Source: Cephalotus follicularis (Eukaryota; Streptophyta; Magnoliopsida; Oxalidales; Cephalotaceae). Taken from it: a stretch of DNA of 64,000 nt. Location of the stretch: assembly GCA_001972305.1 (NCBI GenBank), contig BDDD01000560.1, positions 846,384-910,383 of the forward strand. The letters run 5' to 3'. Numbering within the stretch: position 1 is the first letter of the stretch; the number at the start of each line of letters is the position of its first letter. Positions 23,412 through 35,339 of this stretch are shown here, one piece after another. Position numbers and translations under genes: made by a program. The notes beneath the pieces are model-generated. The model made no database searches. It worked only from the letters and a program-made list of their open reading frames with translations, and had not been told where the DNA came from.

Positions 23412-26018
23412 TGTAATAACTGCATTTTCAATTAATGTATATTGAACACTTGATGAATAAAATATGCATTATATTGAGATTTAATGTCCCATTGGTTATA
23501 TGAATTGCGATTTTGGTTTTAATTGAGGGAATAAGCTTAAGTAACCAAAAATCAGCCACCTACAGCCGACTATCATAGGGTAATAGTCGACTCCCTGGTT
23601 TATGGAAGAACAACCAACTATCATAGGGGAAGATTCGACTGGTTGATTCGCGGAGTGGACAGCCGACTTCCAAGTAAATACAGTCGACTGGTAAAGCACA
23701 GGATAAGTGTCTGTGCATGGCGCGAGAGAGAGCAGAGGCGTGGCATGTAATGGACAGGTGTTGTATGCATGCCGCCAGCTGTATCAACATCCAAGCGTTA
23801 TGTCTTGCATGTTCTTGATTCCTTCTGTATACCTGCAGACCTACAACCTGCAAAAACAGGTGAGAAAGAACAAAAGAAAGAAATGTGCATGTGAGAGAGA
23901 GAGAGAAAGGAGAAGGCTGAATTAATGGGAATCTGTCGAGTTCTAAGGTTTTAAAACATTTATATCAGCTGTGAGAGTTGCATGTGAGTGTTAGAAATTA
24001 CTGAGAGATAGAGAAACGATCTGAACAAATTACTGGAGGAATTACTAGAGCTTGCATGTTATTTTTTGGAGAAGACTCAAGCAAGAGTGAAGCTTGATTT
24101 TCTAGGTAAGTCACAAATCCGAGTTCATTATTGATATTGAGGTTGTAGTAATGTAACATACTGATGTTAGATACATATAATCACTGTTAAACATGACTAG
24201 GAATTATAAACCTGGAATTAGAATGGAAATGAAAGTTGGTTAAAACGTGGAACTAGAGTAAGACATTTCAATAATCTACTGTTTGGAGTTATAGCTGTTA
24301 TCATGACTAGATAACTAGATGAACTTACCGGTTTGATATCTAAACCTGTAAACATGCAATTGTATAGAATAACTTGCTGAAATTGGAAAGTTTGTGTGGA
24401 GTTGGGACTTGGAACTGAAAGAGAGAAATCAACTCAATTTGATTTCGGGATAGCATTGAGGTAGGGGTTTTGACATGTTTTAGAAGATATGATATGTATA
24501 GCATGTCTGAATAATTTCTCTGTGATTGCATGTTATTATTTTGGTTCGAATTGGAAGTTGAACATGTATACTCTGTTTGCTTGAACCACTGCCTGACGTT
24601 TCTAGACAAAACCAGTCGACTGTTGAACCTTAACAGTCGACTGCTCAATATAACCAGCCGACTGTTAAGAACAAACAGTCGACTGCTCAATGTAAACAGC
24701 CAGATATTCTTGAGAACAACCGACTGTTAAAGGATAAATTACTGATATAGGTACTGTTTAGGCTTTAAATTGTATGTAATTACGTTGGCCTCCATATAGG
24801 ATGATTGTAACAGTCAATCCTGGCCTTATGTAGTTATATTACGGAAAGTAAATAACTTATGCACTCCTTGTGAGAGTTGTGCAAGAATGACTAGGGTATA
24901 CTAACATCTTGTTGAACCCTCGAATTGTGATTGTTCCGCTACTGTTTAATGATGTTGTTGTACATACTGTATAGCTATTAAGTGTTCATAAATACTATTG
25001 CTACACTTAATATTAATGATTGAACCAACTAGTGCTATAAGCACAAATATGGATCTTCTTCTTATTGTTTTCAAAAAATGAAAACTTTGTCAAATGAATT
25101 ACTGATTTTCCTCTAATGAGAGGCACCTTTACTGTATTGAATACTATTCCTCCAAAAGAGAGGACGGTCACTGATTTGTTAAATGTTTCTAAAAGAAAAC
25201 AACTATTATATTGCATATTATAGATATATGTAATATTGCTATTGAATTGATTGAATTGTTTGTCTATGTTATTGCCGTTAGTCGAGTGATAGGAGACATC
25301 ACTGCCTACGGGGTGGTCCTATGTGCCAGGAGTTGGCTAGAGCTTCCACCACACTTATCTACAATGCAGATCCTGATTGTTACATGCCCTCTAAATGACG
25401 GCGGAATTGACCTGATCTATCATCTTCAAAGTGTAGGGTGATAGTTCGGTGGTGCGTAGTTGGTGCTAGGAGTTAGCGACGTGCGACACCCAAAACACTG
25501 TATTGATTGATTTTACCCTCGTGCGGTATTCTTGAATTGTATTTTCTATGGCCACTTGGCATGATTACTCATAAATGTTGGAATACTTATTTACATATGT
25601 TATTCAAAATAACTATCATACATGTTTACATTTATATATTCTTTCTCATTCATTATTCCTACTTAGTCGAGTGAGGACAAAGGCTAACCCCTACAATTAT
25701 AGATTGACGAAGGTGTTGGTCAAGTGCCGCTGAAGCTTTATTGGAGAGCTTCTATCTTGTTTAAGGTTGTTATTTACTATGTATTGTATTCAAATGAACG
25801 ATCATACTCCGTTGTTATTTTACATTTCCAATATGTAAAAGGATAATTGTTGGTACTGTATAAGCACGTATTATGGGCTATGTGCGGATAATTTTTATGA
25901 TCTGGCAATGGAATGCTTCCGCTATTGTTTAATGAATTTTGTTTAAATGTTGAATACTGGATTATTATTATAACTGATATCTACATATATGTTGTCTTGT
26001 GGGAAACAGGGTATGACA
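23412..26018 (+). repeat. 3' LTR of B1 (2607 bp)
   Basis: Starts TGTAATAACTGCA directly after the polypurine tract GATGGGGGAA and ends GGTATGACA. Cores recur in two places: 23563-23695 and 24614-24738, the latter with starts at 24615, 24636, 24657, 24678 and 24699, exactly 21 bp apart. A splice-donor-like TAG|GTAAG lies at 24104-24110. Confidence 0.9.
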
Positions 26019-26023
26019 CTTTG

Positions 26024-27856
26024 TCCTACAATGATGAACAGGATTCTTTGACAAACAAATACTACTAGTGTTACCACATTTAATTGGTATTTTACTAAAT
26101 CTATAACCATAATCCACTAATTGTTTTTTCATCCAAAGTGCTTGGGCACAACAACTTCCGGCCACAATGTATTAAGCCTCTATAGTGGAAAGAGCAACAG
26201 AATTCTGCTTTTTACTAAACCATGATACTAACATGCTACATAACAATTGACAAGAGCCACTTGTGCTCTTTCTATCAACCCTGTATCCGTCGAAGTCGGC
26301 ATCTGAATAGGTATGCAATTCAAAATTATAATCCCTAGGATACCATAAGCCTAGTGTAGGTGTATATGCAAGATACTTAAAAATACGTTTAGCAGCAAAT
26401 AAATGTGACTCTTTAGGGTCAGACTGAAAGGGTGCACACAAACACACAGCAAACAATATGTCAGGTTTACTGGCAGTAAGATACAATAAAGAACCTATCA
26501 TACTTCTATAAAGCTTTTGATTAACAAATTTACCTTTCTCATCCTTATCATGTTTTGTCGAAGTACTCATTGGTGTCTTGCTATGCTTCGCATTTTCCAA
26601 TCCAAAGCGTTTGAGTAGATCCTTCACATACTTGGATTGACTGATAAAGATTCCATCTTTGAGTTGTCTAATTTGAAGTCCAAAGAAGAAATTGAGTTCT
26701 CTCATCATACTCATTTCGAACTCATCTTGCATCAACATAGCAAAATTCTTACACACCAATTCGTTAGTAGAACCAAACACAATGTCATCCAAATAAATTT
26801 GAACAATTAAAATATCATCATTATTTTTCTTTGTAAACAAAGTAATATCAACGAAACCACGTTTGAAATCCTTTAAAATCAAAAAATTGCTCAATCTTTG
26901 ATACCAAGCTCGTGGAGCTTGTTTTAAACAATACAAAGCTTTTTGTAATTTAAAAACTTCATCAGGATAAAAAGGATCAATAAAACCATGGGGTTGTTCA
27001 ACAAAAACTTCTTCTTTTATAAATCCATTTAAAAATTCACTTTTAACATCCATTTGATATAAAGTAAAATTCTTATGAGATACAAATGCAAGTAACATGC
27101 GAATGGATCCAAGTCTAGCTACGGGAGCATACGTCTCATCAAAATCTATTCCTTCTTCTTGTGAATATCCCTTAGAAACTAATCTAGTCTTATTTCCAAC
27201 TACTATACCTTGATCATCCATTTTATTTCTAAACACCCATTTAGTTCCAATAACAGAATGATCATCAGGTCTAGCTACTAGTTCCCACACATTAGTGCAT
27301 TTAAACTGATTGAGATCTTCTTGCATAGCTACAATCCAAAATTCATCATTTTCGGCCACATTTATATTTTTAGGCTCGATTTGTGAAAGAAAAGCTAAAT
27401 AGTTACATGCATTATATGAGGATATAGCAGTTACACCTCTCGAAGGGTTACCTATGATTGCATCGATAGGATGGTCCCTAATAAGATTTCTATTCCTAAC
27501 TTGGGGAATACTAATATCTAAAGATTATGAAGATGTTCCAACAACATCATCTAAAGGTTGACTATCATTTAAAGAAATATCATTAACATTTTCTTGAAGA
27601 AATTCAACATCATCATCATCCATATTACTAGAAATAAGATTAGACTCATCAAAGATAACATGCACAGATTCTTCAAAAACTAATCGTTTCTTATTGAAAA
27701 TTCTATAAGCCTTACTGGAGATTGAGTATCCAAGAAATATATCTTCGTCGGCTTTTGCCTCGAACTTACCGAGGTTGTCCTTGCCGTTGTTATGTACGAA
27801 ACACTTGCATCCAAATGCTCAGAAGTAACTAATGTTAGGATTTCTCTGCCTCCATA
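26024..27856 (-). pseudogene. pol: Copia element E: integrase C-terminus, reverse transcriptase and RNase H
   Basis: Reading the minus strand from 27856: an integrase C-terminal block (FGCKCFVHNNGKDNLGKF, then EDIFLGYSISSKAYRIFNKK) with at least two stops in a region that is otherwise a degraded linker. A 395-residue frame at 27359-26172 then encodes copia reverse transcriptase ([36 protein letters not shown], active site [10 protein letters not shown]) and RNase H ([22 protein letters not shown]). After a stop at 26172 it continues through AGSCCAQALWMKKQL to KNPVHHCRTK, where B1 interrupts it. The 5' side is cut by the solo LTR at 27857 and resumes for only 5 bp (30209-30213). Confidence 0.9.
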
Positions 27857-28019
27857 TGTAATAACCAGGTTCGTTGCCTGTATGTTAATCGTCGTATGTT
27901 ATGTTTTGTCATATGTTTTATGTTATGTTCCTTGGACCTTTTTTTTATGAAAAACTCTTTTAATAATTCCTTTGTCTTTATGTCTTGAGCCTTAAACGTT
28001 GTCATGTTTTCTATAGTAA

Positions 28020-29235
28020 AGCGCTGACGCTTTGGTCAAACCGTCGATGCTTTCATGTGTAATTTCCTTGTTTTAGAAGGGTAAGACATCGACACTTTTA
28101 TGTAAGGAAAAAGGGCTTAAGCGCTGATGCTTTGGAGTTAACTGTCGACGCTTTAGTCGTCTTTTCCATTTTTGTTTTGGACGGTGGTTTGTTTTTGGAA
28201 AAGAGGATTCTTTCCATTTTTGCTTATCCGATTTTCCATCTACGTTTGTACGCATTCTGCATATATGGAAAGCATTAATCTTGCATGATTTCATCAATTA
28301 AAACAACACGTTTTCTCATTGTTTTAAAAGCCATCATCTGCATTATTCTTCAAACAACACAGCCACTTTCTCTCTTTTGTTCTTCATTGTTTTGGCATCA
28401 ACTGAAGGTAATTTCTGAACATAAACTTTAGTTTTCAATATATATTACTGTTTTTGATCATTAGATTGTTCTAAAATCTGCTAGAAATTATTTTAATCAT
28501 GAAATCTGTTAAGCTCTATTTTTGAAATGTTTTCTGCCATATTCAAACTGTAAGTTTAATGTCTATGCATACCAGTTGCTATACTGGTGTTTTAATCAAA
28601 GAAATCATGTTTTAATACATACCAGCAACTGTTCATAATTTGTAAAACGAATTTAGTTCATAATTTTTGACAAATTTATCGGATGTTTTTAAAGTTTTGT
28701 AAAGACAAAGAAAATATGTTTTAACAATCACTATTGCTTCATGGAACCTGTATATGGGTATGTTTATGCATAAGGATGTTGTACTGGTACTTTACAAACA
28801 TAGACGACATGTTTTACAACTCGCATACTACTGTTTTATGGATGGATGTTTAAGAAAAACTGGGTTTTCTGCAATTGTTTTCATGTTTTCGCCTATAAGC
28901 GCCGACGCTTTCGTTTTAACTGTCGACGCTTATGTGTAAAAAAATTGTTTTTTTCACGTTTTGCATGTGTTTAAGCGTAGTGTATTTCTAAAATTTTGTC
29001 GACACTTTAGCCAAAACTGCCGACGCTTTCCTTTGTAAAATGACATGTTTTTCTTAAACACTTCTTCATGTTTTAACGTTAAGTCTCGACTCTTTTGATT
29101 TAACCATCGACTCTTTGGCATACATGTATAACTGTTTTACTTTTACATGGGTTCTAAGCATCGAGTGTTTTGTTGTTCATAGCGACGCTTAAGGTCTTAA
29201 ACGTCGACGCTATAGTTTGAACGTTGACGCTTTTG
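28020..29235 (+). repeat. GTCGACGCT core pairs in solo LTR
   Basis: Cores such as GTCGACGCTTTAG, GCCGACGCTTTC and GCTGATGCTTTGG occur as pairs or triplets 20-21 bp apart, near 28022, 28128, 28900, 28998 and 29188. Spacers are unrelated. Confidence 0.75.
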
Positions 29236-29730
29236 GACGTATGTGCTGGCATTTTTGTTTTGGCAGCTTATGTTTATTTGTGTATTTGGTTTAGTTGATC
29301 TATCTAGGTTTTGGATAATTCTTGTGTTGGAGGTTAAGGTGATTCAGTAGTGTGATTTTCATTCGTTTGGAGATTGTTTAGTTTTGAGCGGCTAAGGTAA
29401 GGATTCTATCATTCTTTGGCTATCTGATTTTATTGAAACAATCCGATTTCACTTTTATGATTAATGTACGGATACTTTCATTCTTGGATGCTCCCTTCGA
29501 TTTTATTTGAATAAAGTTAATTTTACTGTTTAATGATTATGTACGGATGTTCTTACGTCTTGGTTATCTTCCTGATTTTAATTGAGAAGTTTCGGTTTGA
29601 TGTTCTGTACGGATATTCCTTTCTTGGTTTATTCTTTCGATTTTCATTTGAATCTGATTATATTTTTAAGTACGGATAACTCTTTCTTTGTTACCCTCCT
29701 ATTGGTTGGTTAAAGAATAAAATTCAATTT

Positions 29731-29997
29731 TATTTTATTTTACGGATACATCCTTTCTTTGATACTCTTCTTGGTTTTATTGGAGTAAAACATTATTGTG
29801 AAAATCATGTTCAGTTCATAAAATTAGTAATCAAAAATCAACATCCTATAACAAATAAAATCCGTACGTGTAACAAAGCATAATGTATTTCATAAAATCA
29901 CATCAAAACAAATCTCGGTACATTATTCACAATAATGTTTTACTCCAATAAAACCAAGAAGAGTATCAAAGAAAGGATGTATCCGTACAATAAAATA
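29731..29997. repeat. 71-bp near-perfect inverted repeat, 125-bp loop
   Basis: Left arm 29731-29801 and right arm 29927-29997 are reverse complements with one mismatch seen by eye. The left arm is the last of the tandem TACGGATA units of this LTR, so the right arm is an inverted copy of one unit. Transcripts could fold into a long stem. Confidence 0.85.
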
Positions 29998-30213
29998 AAC
30001 GGGGGGAGTACGTCATGACCCGCATCCCATATCGGAAGTGTACTGGGGAGATCCTTGGTATATATGTGAAAACCCTTCTCAAACATGTGAGGCACCTTTT
30101 GAGGACAAAACCGTGCAGGGCAAAGTGCCACGTGTAGGACACGGGGGCCACCTCTTGAACCCAAAGCGGACAATACCTCACAAGATTGGGCCGGGTCGTT
30201 ACACCATAATTCA

Positions 30214-31791
30214 TGTAATAATCGCAATTTCAATTCATGTATTTTGTATCCGACAATGAATAAAATATACCTTTTGAGATGTTATGTGGGATTACTTTTT
30301 AAATGAATGAAGTTGGAATAGAATTATTAAGTGGAAAATTAAAGAATTGAGTTTTGTTATTAAACCGTCGACGCCCAAGTAACACCGTCGACGCTTTAAG
30401 ACCTGGCGTGTGTAAAAACGTACAGTTGAGGGCTGAGTTTGGGCACCAACGGTCGACCTTTAAACGCCCTGCATTGACACCTAAGGGCGCATTAAGCGCC
30501 GACGCCTAAAGGTAACTGGCGACGCTTTAGTCGTGCTCTGGCGCAAAATAGGTGTTAGTTGGAGTGAAATGGCAGACCTGACACAATGGGAACAGAGGCA
30601 TGCGTCCATAGACGTGTTTGCCATGCAAAAAGGACCTTGCCAGCTGTTGATGGTGCCAGACTTAAGGGTCCTGCATGTTCCTTCATCTGCACAACCTGCA
30701 AAAATTAAGATAAAGAACAAAAGAGGATGCATGCATGTGAGAGAGAGAAGAAGACATTGAAAGCCAAACGAACTGTGGGAATGACAAAACACAAAGTTGG
30801 GCACTTATAACAGCTGATACTCGAGCTGATTGAGTGTTGAAAAACACCGAGGAAGAGGAGAACTAACTGTACAACTGCTGGGAATTGCTAGAGGATTGCA
30901 TGTTAATGGTTGAAGAGTGCAAGTGGTTAAAGCTTTGATTCAAGGTAAGTTACAATTCGAAGCTCACTTACTAAGGTTAAGATAGTTATGAAAACATGTT
31001 GATAACCATGATATACCTACTGTTGAACATGCAAATTAGTAGATGGATTGTAAAAGTTAATTGAAAGATGAGAAGTGATTTAAATGGGATTAGTGACATT
31101 AGAGGTCCTAGTAATCCTTTGATTCAACTAGATAACGATTATAGTAACTGGCTTGTATATACATACTAAATTCTTGTATATATATTCTGTTGAAAACGTA
31201 AATTATAGACTGAAAACTACTGGGATTGAAGGATTGGAAGGAGAGTGAAGAACTTGGACATAAAGAGATAGGCCAACCCAATTTGGCTTTGGGATAGCAA
31301 TTGAGGTAGGGGATTGTGACATGTTTTTGAACATATAACATGTAAAATATGTTATGATGGTTGATACTTGATTGCACGTTGAATTGGATTGAATTTGGGT
31401 TGAATTTGTGCATCCCCTGTTTTGAAACTGATCCTGGAATTCGTATGAATGCCAGAAGCGTCGACGCTTACACAGAAACCGTCGACGCTTTGATATGAAA
31501 ATGGAATAATAAGGCTTAGAATGTCGACGCTTAAGCTGTGTAATGTCGACGCCTAGTCATTAACCGTCGACGCTTATATAGTAACTGTCGACGCTTTAGA
31601 CCAGTAGGTGTAGGAATTTGTAAATTGATTGATTGAATTGATTGTGGTTGCAATTACTCTTGGTCTGATATAATGCAACTATTATTACTACTATGGGATG
31701 AAATCTCTCCTGTTATGATTACATATTCGAGGATTTCACCAACCCAACGTTTAAACATAAATAATGATTTTTACGGTTTTCTTATGAAAAA
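30214..31791 (+). repeat. Gypsy LTR fragment (Tekay-like relative) with GTCGACGCTT arrays
   Basis: Begins TGTAATAATCGCAATTTC next to ATTCA (30209-30213), which is the last trace of the element E integrase here. It shares the LTR landmarks of B1/B2, including TTATAACAGC near 30805 and the splice-donor-like AAG|GTAAGT at 30942-30950. Arrays lie at 30363-30535 and 31460-31605. It is cut at 31791 by insertion of B2. Confidence 0.8.
31460..31605 (+). repeat. GTCGACGCTT array, 21-bp spacing
   Basis: Cores start at 31460, 31481, 31523, 31545, 31566 and 31587. Gaps are 21, 42, 22, 21 and 21; the 42 equals one skipped unit. Spacer sequences differ. Confidence 0.9.
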
Positions 31792-34356
31792 TGTAATAAC
31801 CGCAAATTCAATTAATGTATATTGATTTCCATGTTTAGAATAAATATACATTTTAATTGAATTATCTGCCCAATTATCATAATTTTGTGATTGGTAATTG
31901 CTTTTGATGAATGGAGATGTATTTGGTGAAAATCAAACTCAAAGAACCCTAAAACAACCCTTGAGAGCCGACTGTCACAGGGGAACAGTCGACTGCCTGG
32001 AGCGTGTTAAGGACAGTCGACTGGCCGATGCATCCAGTCGACTGGAATTGCGGCAGAACATGTGTTTGTGCACATGTGAGACAGGACAGTGGTGTGGCAT
32101 GCAAGGGGACAGGTGTCGTGGGCATGCACCAGCTGCCATGACATGCAAGGAAGGCCCTTGCATGTGCTCTGCCAGATTCAGACCTGTAACCTGCAAAATC
32201 AAAGACAGAAAAGTGAGAAATGACAAGGAAAGAAGAATGCATGTGAGAGAGAGAAGGAAGGAGGGAGGCCGAGTAAATGCTCTGGCGAATTCAAAGGTTC
32301 CTAACCCCTATATCAGTTGTCCAGAGGCTGAACCTGAGTGTTAGAAACCACTGAATTGAGGAGAATTGCTAGAGGATTGGAGGAGCTTGCATGTGGATGG
32401 TTTAGAGCTCAAAGGAGGGAACTTGGAAGCTTGGACTTCTCCTGGTAAGTTCCAATCCGAAATCTCTGCTATGTTAATGATGTAACTAAAGGATGTTAAT
32501 ATCTTCTGTTAACCTAGTAAGGATTCACAACTTCTTGAATTAAATGGAATTGAAAGGGTAATATGGGAGTAAGAACATGGACATGAAGCTTCGAGGATTA
32601 TATAACTCTAACTCGAATTGAACCTGTTGGTTAGTTGTATATTGCCTCCTGATTCTCTTAGATGTATATATTCATCCTCTGTCAACACATTAATCCGAAA
32701 TTAAAAGATGCTTGACATAGAGTTCTAAAGAGAAGTGGTAATGGGAACTTGAGACTTAAAAGATTTGTAATAAGCTACTATAGAAGTAGTAATAGTAGTT
32801 GAGTAATTACTAAAACTCCCTGTGCTGATGCATGTATCCATAAACATGCATGTTTAGATTATAACCTGCTGGATTGAAGATTGTTGGTGTAAAAGGGCTT
32901 GGAAGCTTTAAAGAGAAAGATCACTCAATTGATCTTGGGATAGAAATTTGAGGTAGGGGTAGTGTTATGTTTTGGAAGATATGTTCATGCATTTTATGTA
33001 TGTTAATTCCTTATTGCATTGAACTGATTGGCATTGAAATTGTACTACATATACACTGTTCTACCTGCATTCTGGGCAAAAATAGTCGACTGTTATTGAA
33101 AACAGTCGACTACACAATTGATCCAGTCGACTGTCAAAGCCCAGTAGTCGACTACACAACCCAACAGCCGACTGGTTCTTGAGAACAGTCGACTGTCCTG
33201 GCTAGAAATTGCATACCATTGGTTGAATTGCTACTGTTTTGAATTGTTATTGATTTGTACATACTACCACCACCTAGTATATACTGTTCGATGTTATTTA
33301 ATATCGCTACTACTGATGTTTCAACAAACTATGTGCCATACGCACAATTATGGTTTAAACACCATTTTCAAACGTAAACTAGTATTTACAATAAACTACT
33401 ATTTTATCACCTACTGTTTGTTTCCAACTGCAAACCACTACTGTACTGATATCGTTTTCCTCATTGAGATGTACGATTACTGAAATGTTATATGTTTCTA
33501 AAGAAAACACTTTGATATTGCATATTATTTATATATGTAGTATTATTACTGAATGGCACTGATTGAATTGATTGTCTATGCTTACTGCCGTAGTCGAGTG
33601 ATGGCAGAGGTCACTGACTACGGAGGTGACCCTGTGTGCCTGGAGTTGGCCAGGGCATCCACCATACTGATCTGCATTGCAGACCATGTACTGTTATCTG
33701 CCCGGTAAATGCCGGCAGCACTGTTACCTTCTATCATCAGCGGAGTTGGGGTGATAGCTAGGTGGTTCGACGTAGGCTAGGGGTTAGCGACGTCTTGAGC
33801 CCAATACTGGTCTTCGGACAAACCACTGGACTGAATTGATTGTACCCTTGTGCGGTATGCTTGCATATGGATTGTTTATGGCCACTTGGCATGATTGCTT
33901 ATATATATTGGCTCATTTAAATGTTATTTTATAAACTATCATACATATTGCATTTATATATTCCTTAGCATACTCTATCTTCCTACTTAGCCAAGTGAGG
34001 ACAACGGCTAACCCCCCTACAGTTTCAGATTGAGTGAAGACTTGGAGTTGCGGCTGAAGCTTGGAGAGCTTCTACTTTTGTCGCTTTAAGGTTGTTATTT
34101 TCTTTTGATGTATTGTAATGTAATGAACGAATCATACCTCGTTTATGTTGTTTTCCTTATGTTAAGGATAATGTTGGACTTGTACCCGCACGTAGTATGG
34201 GATGCGTGCGGATGGCTTGAAATTTTATATTCCGGCTTATTGAGTGATTCCGCATATTGTCATATTTTGTTAAATGAAATGCTGGAATGTATGTTTAATA
34301 CTGATATCACCATATATGTTGTCTTATGGTATGGAACCGAAAAATGGGGTGTGACA
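31792..34356 (+). repeat. 5' LTR of B2 (2565 bp)
   Basis: TGTAATAACCGC at the start, GGTGTGACA at the end, followed by the primer site. Cores at 31967, 31988, 32016 and 32037 (gaps 21, 28, 21) lie upstream of a TATA-like CCTATATCAG (32307-32316). A second array at 33085, 33105, 33126, 33147, 33167 and 33188 (gaps 20, 21, 21, 20, 21) lies downstream. A splice-donor-like CTG|GTAAGT is at 32442-32450. Confidence 0.92.
32307..32316 (+). promoter_or_regulatory. TATA-like box of the B-family LTR
   Basis: CCTATATCAG here corresponds to CCTTTATATCAGC in B1, CACTTATAACAGC at 30797 onward and AGTTATATCTGC in F (minus strand near 40260). Position and core are conserved across four LTRs, so it is the likely promoter. 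Transcription should start about 30 bp downstream. Confidence 0.6.
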
Positions 34357-34452
34357 ACATGGTATCAGAGCATATTCCACATATGCTAGCTGGGATAAGT
34401 TTCTTGGAAATTAAGTGACTTGTTTCCTGATGATCTTATCATCTCCTTATAG
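32445..34452 (+). other. Predicted leader intron of B2, LTR donor to pre-gag acceptor
   Basis: The donor GTAAGT begins at 32445 inside the LTR, and a pyrimidine-rich stretch ending TTATAG closes at 34452, 8 bp before the gag start at 34461. Both sites recur in relatives: donors CAG|GTAAGT (18564) and AAG|GTAAGT (30945), and in F on the minus strand at 48008; acceptors CCATATAG|GAAAC at 49778 (B3) and at 45400 on the minus strand (F). Splicing would leave an exon of about 100 nt and remove the second core array and the primer site. This is inferred from sequence only; no transcript evidence is available. Confidence 0.5.
34360..34371 (+). promoter_or_regulatory. Primer binding site, initiator tRNA-Met
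   Basis: TGGTATCAGAGC, three bases after the LTR end, is the standard complement to the 3' end of plant initiator tRNA-Met. Confidence 0.95.
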
Positions 34453-34460
34453 GAAACAGA

Positions 34461-35090
34461 ATGGAAGGGAGAGGAGGACGTACAAGGTCTCGAGCCATGG
34501 ATGGAAATGATCCTAAGGAAGCAAATGATGGGGATAACCCGATGGGTCGTATAGCCGATTTTATCCATCAGCAAATGGCTACCAGTGCAGCTCAGATGGA
34601 GGAGATGCAACGATTGCACGCTCAAGTACAGCAGGCTAGACGACCTTCAAGACAGTCTTGACGGACTACTATTCAGGAGAATGATGCTCAACCTGAAGCT
34701 TGTTCACACAGTGGCCGTAAAAGCCATCGGCTGGAAGATTGTTGGTTGAAAACGGGGATGTGCATGAAGTGCGGAGCATCCGACCATTTCTTAATGGCTT
34801 GTCCGAACAGGCGAAGCCTTTCTCATTCCTGAACTCCTAATCGAAGCAGCCAACAGAGTTTTGGAAGGTGTGGTTGCTGTGGTCGTTCGAACCATGATGA
34901 AAGTAAGTGTTGGAGGAAAGCTGGGAAGTTCCTAAAGTGTGGGGCATCATACCATAAATTGAGTGGCTGTCAGAAGGGTCGGAAGATCGCGGTTACGGGA
35001 CCTACTGGTAGTAGCGGTACTACAACTGGATCTTCACAGCAGAAGGATACCGGAAAAAGAATCATGCAAGGTCAGATTATACTTATCTAT
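34461..35090 (+). pseudogene. gag: B2 gag remnant with duplicated zinc knuckles and no capsid core
   Basis: The start at 34461 follows the predicted acceptor and gives an arginine-rich N-terminus (MEGRGGRTRSRAMDG) and a glutamine-rich helix. After 67 residues a stop occurs, and the frame goes directly into zinc-knuckle sequence: the capsid core present in B1, B3 and F is missing. Two knuckle pairs follow. CMKCGASDHFLMAC and CGCCGRSNHDESKC fit CX2CX4HX4C; CSHSGRKSHRLEDC and FLKCGASYHKLSGC are damaged. The single pair of other copies therefore appears duplicated. Stops at 34659 and near 34831 interrupt it. No retropepsin follows. Confidence 0.7.
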
Positions 35091-35339
35091 AACTGATATT
35101 TAGCATATAATCGATCATGCATTGATTGACTCCATAACCACATACTCATTCATTGCATCATGTTCTGTACAACTTACATTACATCACTGTGTGTGTACAC
35201 ATGTTTGGAGGCAAGTGCTCCAACTAGTAATTGCTTGCTGACTAATGCGAGAATAGATGATAGTGCGATTCCGGTAGTGAGAGTTCCTTATCAACAGATG
35301 AGCTGGGACTGGTCCTATATTCAGAGCACCATACCGAAT

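Larger units (their letters stand above)
17877..26018 (+). mobile_element. Element B1: Ty3/gypsy Tekay/Del-like chromovirus, degraded, TSD CTTTG
   Basis: Starts near 17877 (GGTAATAACC, first T mutated) and ends GGTATGACA at 26018. Identical 5-bp flanks CTTTG at 17872-17876 and 26019-26023 show insertion into the RNase H gene of copia element E. It holds a truncated 5' LTR, a complete-length gag-pol frame with ten stops, a polypurine tract at about 23399-23411 and a full 3' LTR. The 5' LTR end, primer site and gag start have been deleted. Confidence 0.9.
27857..30203 (+). mobile_element. Solo LTR (2347 bp), TSD CCATA, with core arrays and a large hairpin
   Basis: Begins TGTAATAACCAGG and ends GGGCCGGGTCGTTACA, between perfect CCATA duplications at 27852-27856 and 30204-30208, inside the integrase gene of element E. 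No interior remains. It contains GTCGACGCT-type cores in pairs 20-21 bp apart (28020-28170, 28898-29235), five degenerate tandem units each containing TACGGATA (29467, 29542, 29608, 29671, 29741) and a 71-bp inverted repeat. Confidence 0.88.

Noticed and set aside
31898..32344. Open frame of 148 residues in the B2 LTR, repeated at 37327-37701
   Set aside because: It lies across the LTR promoter and core array, has no recognisable domain, and is repeated only because the LTR is repeated; cysteine- and arginine-rich composition reflects the array and GA-rich leader.
33085..33193. Resemblance to a CRISPR array
   Set aside because: The repeated core is only 10 bp, spacers are about 11 bp, and the setting is plant retrotransposon LTRs with no cas genes.
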